This document shows, in pieces, positions 37,206-50,737 of a DNA stretch of 64,000 nucleotides. Under the pieces are notes generated by a model, which had not been told where the DNA came from, ran no database searches, and saw nothing but the letters and a program-made list of their open reading frames with translations. Origin of the DNA: Halomonas sp. NO4 (GTDB lineage: Bacteria; Pseudomonadota; Gammaproteobacteria; Pseudomonadales; Halomonadaceae); NCBI RefSeq assembly GCF_010994375.1, contig NZ_WHMA01000003.1:186001-250000 (forward strand), in the 5' to 3' direction. The translations under genes were made by a program, and so were the position numbers. Position 1 is the stretch's first letter. Each line of letters opens with the position of its first letter.

Positions 37206-38990
37206 CTATTCACTGGAGCGCTCGACAGTGAACCGGTAATAGCGCTCGATGGCACCGCGGGTGATGATACCGGAAATCCGCTTCTGCCTCGGCCGGTGGC
37301 CATGCTCGACGTAGAGGGCGTCAACGGCCTGGTTGTTGAGCCGCTCGAACGCCTCCGAGAGCGTCGCCTGCAGGTGGATCGGCGCCATTTCCAGGCGCTG
37401 GCCGGGGATTTCCAGCAGATCGATCAGCTCGCCCTGCGTCGCTGGCGTGTCGGTAGCGGACGCTTCCATCAGCGCCCGGGCCAGGTCGGCGGCCTTGAGG
37501 GCCAGGGTGGGCTTGTCATCGGAGGAGCGGATGATGAGGATCCACACCGGCCCGCGCTCGAGCAGCGCCCGCGCCTGGTCGGGCGTGACCATGCGCGGGG
37601 TGCGCACCAGGTTGCGCTCCATCACCGCCGGCACCGAGACGCGCGACAGCGCCTGCATCAGTGGCTGCTGCAGCGGATGCAGACCGTGGCGCGTCGCACC
37701 GATGAAGAAGCCATCGCAGCGGCACAGCTGGCGAGCCGTGAGCCCGGCCACCACGACGGCCAGCATCCCGGGCATGATGATGGAGGGGTTGTGGGTGAGC
37801 TCGAGCAGCGCCATCAGCGCCGCCAGCGGCGCCTGCAGCACCGCACCCATCATCGCCGCCATTCCCAGCATGGCATAGAGCGCCGGCTCCGAGGCCTCCA
37901 GCGGCAGCAGCGCCTGGCCTGCCAGGCCGCAGAGGGCTCCGGCCGCCCCGCCGATCACCAGGATAGGGCCAATGATGCTCACCGGGATGCCGCACGCCAC
38001 CGTGCCGGCAGTGAGCAAGAGCTTCCCGATGGCTACGGCGAGCAGCACGTCCACCGCCACCGAACCGGAGAGGGTCGCCTGCAGGGTGTCGTAGCCCATG
38101 CCCTGCACCTGGGGATACCACCAAGCCACCGCCGCCACGGCGCCGCCGGCGACGGCGAAACGCAGTGCCAGGGGCACGTGCTCCACCCGCCGAACCAGCC
38201 GCGAGACGCGCACGAAGAGCCCCGCCAGCAGCCCGATGACCAGAGCGCTGACCACGATCCAGGGCAGATCGAGCAGCGACTTGAGGTGCAGGTCGGGGAT
38301 GCCGATGGCCGGGTCGGGGCCGTAGACCAGCTGCGCCACCACCGCGCCCATGCTGGAGGCGAGGATCACCGGCATGAAACCGACGATGGTGTACTCCATC
38401 ATCACCACTTCCATGGCGAAGATGACCCCGGCGATGGGCGTATTGAACGAGGCCGAGATCGCCGCGGCGGTGCCGCAAGCCACCAGCACGCGCAGGCTGT
38501 TATGAGGCAGGCGCAGGCGCTGACCCAGGCCGCTGCACGCGGCCGCGCCGAGGTGAATCGCCGGCCCCTCGCGGCCCGCCGAGAGACCACCGATCACCGA
38601 CACCAGCCCCACCCACCACTGGGTGAACCAGTTGCGCAGCGGGAAGCGTCCCTGCTGGTAAGTCAGGCGGTCGATGACATGCAGCACACCGATCTGCCGG
38701 CCGGCCGGCGGCATGCGCCACATCCACAGCCCGATGAGCAGCACCGCCGCCAACGGCATGAGCGTGCGCAGCGGCGCCGAGAGCGCCTCGAAGGCCTCCG
38801 GATCGTTGCCAGGAAACAGCAGCCAACCGCCCAGGGCAAGCAGGCTACGGAACACCACCATCAGGGCGCCGGTCACCAGGCCGGAGACCACGCCGAGCAC
38901 GCAGAGCTGCGGCAAGGCGTCGACGTTGGCGAGCTGGCGACGAAACCGCTCCAGGCTCAAACTGGCGGAGAAGCGCGGGATACGCGGCAC
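37206..38990 (-). CDS. ClC-family chloride channel/antiporter with CBS pair
   Basis: Integral membrane anion transporter. The pore region contains the gating [10 protein letters not shown], and [26 protein letters not shown] corresponds to the conserved region after it. A C-terminal cytoplasmic domain of about 120 residues resembles a CBS pair ([14 protein letters not shown]... and ...[14 protein letters not shown]). The GSGIP motif with the anion-binding Ser of standard ClCs is absent: the aligned stretch reads [13 protein letters not shown]. The GTG at 38990 gives 594 residues; an ATG at 39107 would add 39 low-similarity residues overlapping the argC promoter region. It diverges from argC. 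Confidence 0.82.
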   Translation of the reverse strand: MPRIPRFSASLSLERFRRQLANVDALPQLCVLGVVSGLVTGALMVVFRSLLALGGWLLFPGNDPEAFEALSAPLRTLMPLAAVLLIGLWMWRMPPAGRQIGVLHVIDRLTYQQGRFPLRNWFTQWWVGLVSVIGGLSAGREGPAIHLGAAACSGLGQRLRLPHNSLRVLVACGTAAAISASFNTPIAGVIFAMEVVMMEYTIVGFMPVILASSMGAVVAQLVYGPDPAIGIPDLHLKSLLDLPWIVVSALVIGLLAGLFVRVSRLVRRVEHVPLALRFAVAGGAVAAVAWWYPQVQGMGYDTLQATLSGSVAVDVLLAVAIGKLLLTAGTVACGIPVSIIGPILVIGGAAGALCGLAGQALLPLEASEPALYAMLGMAAMMGAVLQAPLAALMALLELTHNPSIIMPGMLAVVVAGLTARQLCRCDGFFIGATRHGLHPLQQPLMQALSRVSVPAVMERNLVRTPRMVTPDQARALLERGPVWILIIRSSDDKPTLALKAADLARALMEASATDTPATQGELIDLLEIPGQRLEMAPIHLQATLSEAFERLNNQAVDALYVEHGHRPRQKRISGIITRGAIERYYRFTVERSSE

Positions 38991-39124
38991 GGCGGGTTCC
39001 CTGTACGATCCGTGGCCGGGCCGACTGGGTCGCGGCCCTGTCACTTGTGTATCATATCCCGACGGGGCGAGCCCAGTGCGTCGCCCCGGCCCCCTCTCCC
39101 TGGCCACCTGATGAGGAGTGCATC

Positions 39125-40159
39125 GTGATCAAGGTCGGAATCGTCGGCGGCACCGGTTACACCGGCGTCGAACTGCTCAGGCTGCTGGCCCAGCACCCCG
39201 AAGTCGAAGTCGAGGCGATCACCTCGCGCTCGGAAGCGGGGGTGGGCGTCTGCGAACTCTACCCCAACCTGCGCGGCCACTACGACGACCTGGCCTTCAG
39301 CGAGCCCGACCCCGACCGGCTGGGCGCCTGCGATGCCGTCTTCTTCGCCACGCCCCACGGCGTGGCCCACGCCCTGGCCGGCGAACTGCTCGAGCGCGGC
39401 ACTCGGGTGATCGACCTCTCGGCGGATTTCCGCCTGCGTGACGCCGAGGAGTGGGCCCAGTGGTACGGCCAGCCCCACGGCGCGCCCGCGCTGCTCGACC
39501 AGGCCGTCTACGGTCTGCCCGAGGTCAATCGCGAGCGTATCCGCCAGGCGCGGCTGATCGCCGTGCCCGGCTGCTACCCCACCGCGGTGCAGCTGGGCCT
39601 GCTGCCGCTGCTGGAGGCGGGGCTGATCGATGCCGGCCACATCATTGCCGACTGCAAGTCCGGCGTCACCGGCGCGGGTCGCGGCGCCAAGGTGCCCTCG
39701 CTGCTCGCCGAGGCCAGCGAGTCGATGAAGGCCTACGGTGCCTCCGGTCACCGCCATCTACCGGAGATCCGCCAGGGGCTGGGCGATGCCGCCGGCGGCC
39801 TAGTGGGGCTCACCTTCGTGCCCCACCTCACGCCCATGATTCGCGGCATCCACGCCACTCTCTACGGCCGGCTGACCACGCAGGCCGGTGACCTCCAGGC
39901 GCTGTTCGAATCGCGTTTTGCCACCGAGCCCTTCGTCGATGTCATGCCCCCGGGCAGCCACCCGGAAACGCGCAGCGTCAAGGGCGCCAATCTGTGCCGT
40001 CTCGCCGTGCATCGCCCCGGCGATGGCGACACCGTGGTGGTGCTCGCGGTGATCGACAACCTGGTCAAGGGCGCCTCGGGCCAGGCGATCCACAACCTCA
40101 ATCTGATGTTCGGCTGCGACGAGCGGGCCGGGCTCGCCGCCCCGGCGCTGATGCCCTGA
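39125..40159 (+). CDS. argC: N-acetyl-gamma-glutamyl-phosphate reductase
   Basis: NADPH-dependent reductase of arginine biosynthesis. The 344-residue protein starts at GTG 39125 with GAGGAG upstream and reads [20 protein letters not shown]. It has the Cys active site in [17 protein letters not shown], preceded by HGVAHALA and DLSADFRL, and the C-terminal block [26 protein letters not shown]. These are family signatures. Its pairing with erpA 94 bases downstream is common in gammaproteobacteria. Confidence 0.96.
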   Translation: MIKVGIVGGTGYTGVELLRLLAQHPEVEVEAITSRSEAGVGVCELYPNLRGHYDDLAFSEPDPDRLGACDAVFFATPHGVAHALAGELLERGTRVIDLSADFRLRDAEEWAQWYGQPHGAPALLDQAVYGLPEVNRERIRQARLIAVPGCYPTAVQLGLLPLLEAGLIDAGHIIADCKSGVTGAGRGAKVPSLLAEASESMKAYGASGHRHLPEIRQGLGDAAGGLVGLTFVPHLTPMIRGIHATLYGRLTTQAGDLQALFESRFATEPFVDVMPPGSHPETRSVKGANLCRLAVHRPGDGDTVVVLAVIDNLVKGASGQAIHNLNLMFGCDERAGLAAPALMP

Positions 40160-40252
40160 CCCTGCGCTCGCGCCGCCAAATAGTTGACCCTGCTGCTCGG
40201 GAATGGGGATAATCCACGATTAGCCATCCATCCGGCACAGAGGAGTTCGCCC

Positions 40253-40606
40253 ATGAGCGGCGCAGAATCTTTCGTGCCCACCCCCCTGATGCTGTCCGAT
40301 GCCGCCCAAGCGCGGCTGCGCGCGCTGATCCAGGAGGAGGGCAACCCCGCGCTCAAGCTGCGCGTCTACGTGACCGGCGGCGGCTGCTCGGGTTTCCAGT
40401 ACGGCTTCGACTTTGCCGAGGAAGTCGGTGAAGAGGACGCCCTGATCGAATTCGACGACGTCGCCATGGTCGTCGACCCCCTCTCCTACCAGTACCTGGT
40501 GGGCTCCACCGTGGACTTCGAGGAGGGCCTGGCGGGCACCCGTTTCCTGGTCCAGAACCCCAACGCGACCACCACCTGCGGCTGCGGCGCCTCCTTCATG
40601 GTCTAA
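40253..40606 (+). CDS. erpA: Iron-sulfur cluster insertion protein ErpA
   Basis: A-type carrier that delivers Fe-S clusters to apo-proteins, including isoprenoid enzymes. The 117-residue protein has the three conserved cysteines in [14 protein letters not shown] and [10 protein letters not shown]. The start at 40253 is preceded by GAGGAG; upstream codons in the frame are not family-like. It follows argC. Confidence 0.96.
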   Translation: MSGAESFVPTPLMLSDAAQARLRALIQEEGNPALKLRVYVTGGGCSGFQYGFDFAEEVGEEDALIEFDDVAMVVDPLSYQYLVGSTVDFEEGLAGTRFLVQNPNATTTCGCGASFMV

Positions 40607-40720
40607 ACGGCCAGCGTTGGCCGGGCGTCTGCCGGCCACTTTGCCCTGACTTGACGCTTCCCCGGGAACTCGCCATGGTTTATGGCGTACTCCACAATAA
40701 ATCTTTCCACGGGGAAACGC

Positions 40721-41488
40721 ATGAAACGTCATCTGAAATCCGCCGCCATTGCCTCCACCGCCGCCGTCGGCCTCGGCCTTTCCGGCCTGGCCAGCGCCGA
40801 CAATCACGTCCTTGAGGTCGTCACCGACCCCAGTTTCGTCCCTTTCGAGATGATGGATACGGAAACCGGCGAAATGATCGGTTTCGACATGGATATCCTC
40901 GCCGAAGTGGCCGAGCGGGCCGGCTTCGAATACAACCTCCAGACCATGGACTTCAACGGCATCATCCCCGCCGTGCAGACCGGCAACGTCGACATCGCCA
41001 TCGCCGGCATCACCATCACCGAGGAGCGCGAGGAGATCGTCGACTTCTCGGACCCCTATTACGACAGCGGTCTCAAGATCCTGATCCGCGCCGACAACGA
41101 CGACGTCGAGGAGCTCGACGACCTCGAGGGCCTGAAGATCGGCACCAAGGTCGGTTCCACCAGCTACGACTTCCTGGAAGAGAACCTCGGCGACGAGGCC
41201 GACATCACCCCCTATCCGGGGTCCAGCGACATGTACATGGCGCTGCTCGGCGGCAGCGTCGATGCGGTCTTCTACGACGCGCCCAACGTCGGCTACTTCT
41301 CCCAGACCCGCGGCGAGGGTCGCGTCAAGGTGGTCGGTCCGCTCTACGAGGGCCAGCAGTACGGCATCGCCCTGGCCGACGGTAGCGAGTGGGTTGAGCC
41401 CGTCAACGAGGCACTCGCCGCCATGAAGGAAGACGGCACCTACGACGAACTCCACGCCAAGTGGTTCGGTAGCAGCAGCGACGAGTAA
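40721..41488 (+). CDS. Polar amino-acid ABC transporter, periplasmic binding protein
   Basis: Periplasmic solute-binding protein of the GlnH/ArtJ (SBP_bac_3) family. A Sec signal peptide ends near ASA-DN (about residue 27 from ATG 40721). FVPFEMMDTETGEMIGFDMDILAEVAERAG, DFNGIIPAVQTGNVDIAIAGITITEER and FSDPYYDSGL are the family signature. Many Asp/Glu residues on the surface fit a halophile or halotolerant host. The usual permease and ATPase follow. Substrate specificity (Gln, Arg, His or other) cannot be read from sequence. Confidence 0.88.
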   Translation: MKRHLKSAAIASTAAVGLGLSGLASADNHVLEVVTDPSFVPFEMMDTETGEMIGFDMDILAEVAERAGFEYNLQTMDFNGIIPAVQTGNVDIAIAGITITEEREEIVDFSDPYYDSGLKILIRADNDDVEELDDLEGLKIGTKVGSTSYDFLEENLGDEADITPYPGSSDMYMALLGGSVDAVFYDAPNVGYFSQTRGEGRVKVVGPLYEGQQYGIALADGSEWVEPVNEALAAMKEDGTYDELHAKWFGSSSDE

Positions 41489-41507
41489 CGGCGCCTCCGC
41501 CTGATCG

Positions 41508-41535
41508 CGGGGTCGGGTCTAAGGACCCGACCCCG
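41508..41535 (+). repeat. Intercistronic hairpin between binding protein and permease
   Basis: A perfect 12-bp stem CGGGGTCGGGTC/GACCCGACCCCG with a TAAG loop in the 114-base gap. It lacks a T-run, so it probably protects the upstream message or attenuates the downstream genes. Confidence 0.6.
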
Positions 41536-41602
41536 CTGCGTTGAGTCCTCGCGTCCCCGCCACTCCGCCCCTTCCACGACGCCTCTTGACGGGAGAACCC
41601 TT

Positions 41603-42274
41603 GTGGACGTCACCTTCCAATTCGACTGGCAGGCGGCCTTCGCCTCCATTCCCCATCTCTTGCCGGGGATCCCCTACACCCTGCTGATCTCCTTCGGTGG
41701 CCTGGCCATCGGCTTTCTCATCGGCATCCTCTTCGGCCTGCTGAGCATCAGCCCCCTGCGCTGGCTGCGGTTGCCCGCCGTGGCCTACATCGAGATTTTC
41801 CGCGGCACCCCGGTACTGGTGCAGGTGCTGTTCATCTTCTACGGCCTGCCCCAGCTGCTCGGCGGCCCCATCAATGCCCTGGTAGCGGGTATCGCCGCCA
41901 TCGCCGTCAACTCCGGCGCCTACATTTCGGAGATCGTGCGCGGCGGCGTGCAGTCCATCGAGCGCGGCCAGCGCGAGGCCGGGCTGTCGCTGGGGCTGTC
42001 GCGCCGTCAGACCTTCCGCTACATCATCTGGCCCCAGGCCTTCCGTCGCATGATTCCGCCGCTCGGCAACCAGGGCATCATCAGCATCAAGGACACTTCT
42101 CTGTTCTCGGTGATCGGCGTCGGTGAGCTGGTCCGCCAGGGCCAGGTCTACATCGCCACCACCTTCACCGCCCTGGAGGTCTATCTGATGGTCGCCCTGC
42201 TCTACCTGGCGATCACCCTCAGCCTGTCGTTTGCGCTGCGCCAGCTGGAGCGCAAGGGCCTGGTCGGACAATAA
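41603..42274 (+). CDS. Polar amino-acid ABC transporter, permease
   Basis: Inner-membrane permease of 223 residues, GlnP/HisMQ family. It begins with GTG 41603 after a GGGAGA site. Membrane segments lie at about residues 16-45, 58-85, 95-115 and 180-210. The EAA-type cytoplasmic loop motif is visible in [35 protein letters not shown] (about residues 125-160). It would form a homodimer with the ATPase encoded immediately downstream. Confidence 0.88.
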   Translation: MDVTFQFDWQAAFASIPHLLPGIPYTLLISFGGLAIGFLIGILFGLLSISPLRWLRLPAVAYIEIFRGTPVLVQVLFIFYGLPQLLGGPINALVAGIAAIAVNSGAYISEIVRGGVQSIERGQREAGLSLGLSRRQTFRYIIWPQAFRRMIPPLGNQGIISIKDTSLFSVIGVGELVRQGQVYIATTFTALEVYLMVALLYLAITLSLSFALRQLERKGLVGQ

Positions 42275-42286
42275 GGAACGCGCGAC

Positions 42287-43060
42287 ATGAATCACGACAC
42301 GTCCCCCTCCGCTGCCGATCCCATCGTGCACCTGGACAAGGTCAACAAGCACTTCGGCAGCCTGCACGTCCTCAAGGACATCGACCTCGAAGTGTCGTCC
42401 GGCGAGGTGGTGGTCATCATCGGTGCCAGCGGCTCGGGCAAGTCGACCCTGATCCGCTGCATCAATGGCCTCGAGGAGTTTCAGAGCGGGCATATCCAGG
42501 TCGACGGCAACGACCTGGTGCCCCACGGCAAGGCCGGCAAGGCGCTCCAGAAGATCCGCACCGAAGTCGGCATGGTGTTCCAGCAGTTCAACCTGTTTCC
42601 GCACCTGAGCGTGCTCGACAACGTGACCCTGGCGCCGATGAAGGTGCGCGGCTGGAGCCGGGCGGATGCCACCGAGACGGCCGAGCGCCTCCTGGAGCGC
42701 GTGGACATCGCCGACCAGGCCCACAAGTACCCCAGCCAGCTCTCAGGCGGCCAGCAACAGCGCGTGGCCCTGGCCCGCGCCCTGGCCATGGAGCCGCGCC
42801 TGATGCTCTTCGACGAGCCCACCTCGGCGCTCGACCCGGAGATGATCGGCGAGGTGCTGGATGCCATGCGCGAGCTGGCCCGCGAGGGCATGACCATGTT
42901 GATCGTCACCCACGAGATGGGCTTTGCCCGCGAGGTGGCCGATCGCGTCATCTACATCCATCAGGGCGAGATCGCCGAACAGGGCCCCCCCGAGCAGATC
43001 TTCGATTCACCGCAGAACGAGCCCACCCGCCACTTCCTCTCCCGCGTGCTCAAGCACTGA
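42287..43060 (+). CDS. Polar amino-acid ABC transporter, ATP-binding protein
   Basis: ABC ATPase of 257 residues, GlnQ/HisP type, energising import. Walker [14 protein letters not shown] (about residues 46-58), Q-loop in [10 protein letters not shown], signature [15 protein letters not shown] and Walker [15 protein letters not shown] are all present. An N-terminal extension of about 15 residues precedes the family start. It is followed by a strong terminator, closing the three-gene operon. Confidence 0.93.
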   Translation: MNHDTSPSAADPIVHLDKVNKHFGSLHVLKDIDLEVSSGEVVVIIGASGSGKSTLIRCINGLEEFQSGHIQVDGNDLVPHGKAGKALQKIRTEVGMVFQQFNLFPHLSVLDNVTLAPMKVRGWSRADATETAERLLERVDIADQAHKYPSQLSGGQQQRVALARALAMEPRLMLFDEPTSALDPEMIGEVLDAMRELAREGMTMLIVTHEMGFAREVADRVIYIHQGEIAEQGPPEQIFDSPQNEPTRHFLSRVLKH

Positions 43061-43088
43061 CAGCCACCGCGAACTGGCGCCTCACTCG

Positions 43089-43118
43089 AGCCCTGTCGTC
43101 CGCGACAGGGCTTTTTTT
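43089..43118 (+). terminator. Rho-independent terminator of the ABC transporter operon
   Basis: AGCCCTGTCG/CGACAGGGCT with a TCCG loop is followed by seven T residues, 28 bases beyond the ATPase stop codon. Confidence 0.9.
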
Positions 43119-43120
43119 CG

Positions 43121-43583
43121 CCTGTGGACAACTTTTTTCCGTCAACCGCCCCAACGCGCGTCACGGCAGGGCTGGCGACGGATCCGCCCATTGTTCACAG
43201 CCACGGTGACAACGCCGGTACCTGACGGTGGAAAAGCGGTGGGCGCCTCGGGCTGTGGACCACTCCCCCTTTCATCCACAGCTTGCACACCGTCCACGCG
43301 CAGGACGTCCGCGCTCTGTCCCGTATTGAGTCAACACCGCAGGACATTGATGCCAAACATATAAATAGGGTTATGCACAGAAAATGTCCACACCAGTAAT
43401 TACAACCACAACAGAACTTCTCTTTAATCAATCTGTATTGTTATTGATTAAGTCCAGAAGATGGGAAGGAGCCCGAGACGGTGTGGAAAACCCCTGACGC
43501 TTACCCACAGGAGGTTTATACTGGCGGGCCGATTGTCATCCCCTGATTGCAAGACAGGCGCGAACGCGCCAACGAGGTGCACC
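43121..43583. other. mnmG upstream region; candidate oriC (E. coli-type position)
   Basis: This non-coding stretch contains TGTGGACAA (43123-43131), TTGTTCACA (43191-43199), TGTGGACCA (43254-43262), TCATCCACA (43272-43280), TTATGCACA (43371-43379), ATGTCCACA (43384-43392), TGTGGAAAA (43482-43490) and TTACCCACA (43501-43509). An AT-rich block at 43418-43450 could be the unwinding element. TTATGCACA is an exact match to TTATNCACA. In E. coli oriC lies upstream of mnmG in this position. Function here is inferred. Confidence 0.6.
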
Positions 43584-45475
<1,892 letters not shown>

Positions 45476-45479
<4 letters not shown>

Positions 45480-46138
45480 GCGAGGCGCCAAGCGCAACGC
45501 ATCGCGAGCGTCTCGACGAGGGACTTCACCGGCTGGGCATCGTCGTCGACGGCCGCCAGCGCGAGCGGCTGCTGGCTCTGCTGGCGCTGTTGCACAAGTG
45601 GAATCGCGCCTATAACCTCACCGCGATACGTTCACCCGACGAGATGGTGGCCAAGCACCTGCTCGACAGCGCGGCCGTGGCGCCTTTCGTCACCGCCGAG
45701 GCGCTGCTCGACGTGGGCGCTGGCCCCGGTCTGCCGGGCCTGGTGCTCGCCATCCTCGAGCCCGAGCGGCCAGTGACCCTGCTCGACAGCAACGGCAAGA
45801 AGGTGCGCTTCCAGCGCCAGGCCGTGATGGAACTGGGGCTTGGTAACGTGACGCCGGTGCAGGCGCGGGTGGAGACGTTCGAGCCCCCCGTCGGCGGTTA
45901 TCCACAGGTGATCTCCCGGGCGTTCGCGAGCCTCGGTGACTTCATCCGGCTGACCGACTCGCTGGTGGCGCCGGATGGGCGCTGGCTGGCGATGAAGGGG
46001 CCGGCGGCCGACGAGGAACTTGCCGACCTGCCCGCGGGGGTGGCCCTGCGGGACCGTCAGGCGCTGACGGTGCCGTTCACGACGGGCGGCCGTCAGCTGC
46101 TGATCGTGGAGCGAATCGACCACTCCGGCCGCCGGTGA
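45476..46138 (+). CDS. rsmG: 16S rRNA (guanine-527-N7)-methyltransferase RsmG
   Basis: Methylates G527 of 16S rRNA using S-adenosylmethionine. The 220-residue protein has [27 protein letters not shown] (about residues 40-66), the SAM motif [17 protein letters not shown] (77-93) and [10 protein letters not shown]. The ATG overlaps the mnmG stop (ATGA), so they are coupled. A TTATCCACA box lies inside the gene (45898-45906). Length matches the family (about 210). Confidence 0.95.
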
Positions 46139-46167
46139 GCGCGCCGCCAGACGCAAGGATGTCGCCC

Positions 46168-46938
46168 GTGACTCGAATCATCGCGCTAACCAACCAGAAA
46201 GGGGGCGTGGGCAAGACCACCACCGCCGTCAACCTGGCGGCGAGCCTCGCCGCCCTGGACCGCCGTGTGCTGCTCGTCGACCTCGATCCCCAGGGGCATG
46301 CCACCATGGGCAGCGGTGTCGACAAGCATGCGCTGGACGGCAGCGTGCTCGACCTGCTGCTCGCCGAGAAGGGCGCCCCCGAGGTGATGCTCGACTGTCC
46401 CGCCGCCGGCTACGCCCTGCTGCCCGGCAATGGTGACCTCACCGCCGCCGAGGTCGAACTGCTCGACCGGCCCGAGGGGCGCGAGCGCTGCCTGAGTGAC
46501 GCCCTGGCCACGGTGGCCGGCGAGTACGACGTGGTGCTGATCGACTGTCCGCCGTCGCTGAACATGCTCACCGTCAACGCCCTGACCGCCGCCGATGGGG
46601 TGCTGATCCCGCTGCAGTGCGAGTTCTACGCCCTGGAGGGGCTCTCGGCGCTGCTCGATACCGTCGAGCAGATCAAGGACAGCGTGAACCCGGCGCTGGC
46701 CATCGACGGCATCCTGCGCACCATGTTCGACTCGCGCAACAGTCTGACCCGGGACGTCAGCAAGCAGCTGCGTGACTATTTCGGCGAGGCGCTGCTGAAG
46801 ACCACCATCCCGCGCAACGTGCGGGTCGCCGAGGCGCCGAGTCACGGCCTGCCGGTGACCAAGTACGCGCGTTTCTCGCGCGGGAGCCAGGCCCATCGGG
46901 TGCTGGCCAAGGAGCTGATCCGCCGCCTGTCGCTGTAG
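46168..46938 (+). CDS. parA: Chromosome partitioning ATPase ParA (Soj)
   Basis: Deviant Walker-type ATPase that drives segregation of the ParB-parS complex. A GTG at 46168, with AAGGA eight bases upstream, gives a 256-residue protein beginning TRIIALTNQKGGVGKTTTAVNLAASLA (deviant Walker A KGGVGKT). It has LLVDLDPQGHATMGSG (A') and VLIDCPPSLNMLT (B). An ATG at 46159 and a GTG at 46135 are also in frame. It lies between rsmG and parB, the standard order near the origin. Confidence 0.95.
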   Translation: MTRIIALTNQKGGVGKTTTAVNLAASLAALDRRVLLVDLDPQGHATMGSGVDKHALDGSVLDLLLAEKGAPEVMLDCPAAGYALLPGNGDLTAAEVELLDRPEGRERCLSDALATVAGEYDVVLIDCPPSLNMLTVNALTAADGVLIPLQCEFYALEGLSALLDTVEQIKDSVNPALAIDGILRTMFDSRNSLTRDVSKQLRDYFGEALLKTTIPRNVRVAEAPSHGLPVTKYARFSRGSQAHRVLAKELIRRLSL

Positions 46939-46982
46939 CGGCGAGTGCGGCGTTACCCCTTCGCTGTGATGAGGGAATGTCG

Positions 46983-47900
46983 ATGACGCGAAAACGTCCC
47001 CTGGGCCGAGGCCTGGATGCCTTGATCGGTGCCGGTGCCCGCCGCCGCGAAAGCCTTGCCCTGCCCGAGGGGGAGGACGCGCTTGCCGAGGAGGCCCCGG
47101 CAACGCTGCCCGCCGCCGCGGCCGAGGAGCGCCTCGAGCGCCTGCCGCTGGGCCAGCTGACCCGCGGTCGTTACCAGCCGCGCCGCGACATCCAGCCCGA
47201 GGCCCTCGAGGAGCTCGCCGACTCGATTCGCGCCCAGGGGGTCATGCAGCCCATCGTGGTGCGCCCGGCCGGCGAGGCGCGCTACGAGATCATCGCCGGC
47301 GAGCGCCGCTGGCGTGCCGCCCAACTCGCCGAGCTCAACACCATCCCGGCGGTGATCCGCGAGGTCACCGACGAGGTGGCCCTGGCCCTGGCGCTGATCG
47401 AGAACATCCAGCGCGAGAACCTGAGCCCCGTCGAGGAGGCCATGGCGCTCAAGCGCCTGCTTGACGAGTTCGAGCTGACCCAGCAGCAGGTCGCCGATGC
47501 CGTGGGCAAGTCGCGTGCCCAGGTCGCCAACCTGCTGCGCCTGCTGGCACTCGACCCGGAGGTGCAGACGCTGCTCGAGCGCGGCGACCTGGACATGGGG
47601 CATGCCCGCGCTCTGCTCGCGCTCTCCGAGGCCAAGCAGCGGCACGCCGCCCACGAGGTGGTCAATCGCGACCTCACCGTTCGCGACACCGAGGCGCTGG
47701 TCAAGCGGCTCCTCGACGGCGAACCGAAGCGCGCCGCGACCCCTCCGCCCAGCCCCGACGTGTCGCGCCTGGAGACCCGCCTCGGCGAGCTGCTCGGCGC
47801 CCCGGTGAAGATCCAGCATGGACGCAGCGGCAAGGGGCGGGTGACCATCCGCTATGCGAGTCTCGACGAGCTGGACGGCATCCTCGAGCACATCCGTTGA
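46983..47900 (+). CDS. parB: Chromosome partitioning protein ParB (Spo0J)
   Basis: CTPase clamp that loads at parS sites and spreads to form the segregation complex. The ATG at 46983, with GAGGGA seven bases upstream, begins TRKRPLGRGLDALIG, the typical start; an ATG two codons earlier is too close to the site. The CTP-binding motif region is GERRWRAAQLA with ENIQRENLSPVEEA. The HTH LTQQQVADAVGKSRAQVANLLRLLAL and a C-terminal dimer domain follow. It is 305 residues. The five parS-like sites at 10.6-14.6 kb are its probable targets. Confidence 0.95.
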   Translation: MTRKRPLGRGLDALIGAGARRRESLALPEGEDALAEEAPATLPAAAAEERLERLPLGQLTRGRYQPRRDIQPEALEELADSIRAQGVMQPIVVRPAGEARYEIIAGERRWRAAQLAELNTIPAVIREVTDEVALALALIENIQRENLSPVEEAMALKRLLDEFELTQQQVADAVGKSRAQVANLLRLLALDPEVQTLLERGDLDMGHARALLALSEAKQRHAAHEVVNRDLTVRDTEALVKRLLDGEPKRAATPPPSPDVSRLETRLGELLGAPVKIQHGRSGKGRVTIRYASLDELDGILEHIR

Positions 47901-47972
47901 GCCGTCTGTCGACAATCTCTGCACCTTTGGTCGCATGGAGCGCCATTCGTGGCCAAATCGGGCCGGGTTTGG

Positions 47973-48001
47973 TTGAAGCCCCGGGGGGGCTTCCCTATAA
48001 T
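47973..48001 (+). promoter_or_regulatory. Sigma-70 promoter of the ATP synthase operon
   Basis: TTGAAG (47973-47978) and the perfect TATAAT (47996-48001), separated by 17 bases, predict a start near 48008 and a short leader before atpI. Confidence 0.75.
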
Positions 48002-48082
48002 CCGCCGTTGTTTGCCTGAGGGGCACGAGCAGTGTTCCGGGGCCACGCACCTCGGCTGAGCCGCGGCACACCGTCCGACAGG

Positions 48083-49332
<1,250 letters not shown>

Positions 49333-49366
49333 CCCGAGCAACGCTTACCATCCCCTTAACCCCTAA

Positions 49367-49630
<264 letters not shown>

Positions 49631-49702
49631 CGTCACTGCCGAGCGCTGAGGCGCTCGGTTTCTCGTTTCCGGTCGCCACGAACCTGTCAGAGGTACATTC
49701 CC

Positions 49703-50173
49703 GTGAATATCAACATGACGCTAATCGGACAGACGCTCGCCTTCGCGATCTTTGTCTGGTTCTGTATCAAGTACGTGTGGCCGCCGATCAGCACGGCGCT
49801 CCATGAGCGCCAGAAGAAGATCGCTGATGGTCTCGACGCGGCCAGCCGGGCGTCACGTGACCTCGAGCTCGCCCAGGAACAGGCGGCCGAGACGCTGCGC
49901 GAGAGCAAGGAGCAGGCGGCTTCGATCCTCGAGCAGGCCAACAAGCGCTCTTCCCAGATCGTCGAGGAAGCCCGCGAGCAGGCGCGCGCCGAGGGCCAGC
50001 GCCTGGTGGCCAGCGCACGTGCCGAGATCGATCAGGAAATCCAACGTGCCAAGGACGAGCTGCGTGCCCAGGTGTCGCACCTCGCGGTGACCGGTGCCGA
50101 GCGCGTCCTGGAAGCCTCCGTCGACGAGAAGGCGCATCGCAAGCTGCTCGACAAGCTTGCTGCCGAACTGTGA
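49703..50173 (+). CDS. atpF: ATP synthase F0 subunit b
   Basis: Stator subunit of 156 residues, exactly as in E. coli. It starts at GTG 49703 and reads [27 protein letters not shown], the membrane anchor, followed by a long charged coiled coil (about residues 30-150). Confidence 0.96.
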   Translation: MNINMTLIGQTLAFAIFVWFCIKYVWPPISTALHERQKKIADGLDAASRASRDLELAQEQAAETLRESKEQAASILEQANKRSSQIVEEAREQARAEGQRLVASARAEIDQEIQRAKDELRAQVSHLAVTGAERVLEASVDEKAHRKLLDKLAAEL

Positions 50174-50184
50174 GGAGGTGATCC

Positions 50185-50721
50185 ATGGCGGAACTGTCTA
50201 CCGTCGCACGGCCCTACGCCAAGGCGGCGTTCGAGTACGCGCGCGATCACAAGGCGCTGGAGACGTGGTCCGAGTGGCTGGGCAAGCTGGGCCAGGTCGT
50301 CGCCGTCCGCGATGTCCAGAAGCTGCTGTCGAGCCCGAGCGTCGCTGCCGAGCGCAAGACTGGCCTGGTGGTCGAGCTGGCCGAGGTCAAGCTCGACGAG
50401 GCCGCGCAGCGCTTTCTCGAGGCTCTGGGCGGCAAGGGGCGACTCGCCGCGCTGCCCGCCATCGCCGAGCAGTTCGAACGCCTGCGCGCCGAGCATGACC
50501 AGCGCATCGACGTCACCGTCGTCTCAGCCTATGCGCTCGACGACAAGCAGCAGCAGAAGCTCGCCGGCGCGCTCAAGAAGCGCCTGAACCGCGAAATCTC
50601 CATTACCACTCAGGTGGACTCCTCGCTTCTCGGGGGCGTCATCCTGCGCGCCGGCGACACCGTCATCGACGGGTCGGTGCGCGGTCGACTGAATCGCCTC
50701 TCCGAAGCGCTTACCGCCTGA
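50185..50721 (+). CDS. atpH: ATP synthase F1 subunit delta
   Basis: Connects F1 to the b stator. The 178-residue protein starts [18 protein letters not shown], the family N-terminus, and ends in the conserved [26 protein letters not shown]. It lies 11 bases from atpF and 16 from atpA with GAGGAGG before the start. Confidence 0.96.
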   Translation: MAELSTVARPYAKAAFEYARDHKALETWSEWLGKLGQVVAVRDVQKLLSSPSVAAERKTGLVVELAEVKLDEAAQRFLEALGGKGRLAALPAIAEQFERLRAEHDQRIDVTVVSAYALDDKQQQKLAGALKKRLNREISITTQVDSSLLGGVILRAGDTVIDGSVRGRLNRLSEALTA

Positions 50722-50737
50722 GATTGAGGGACATGGC

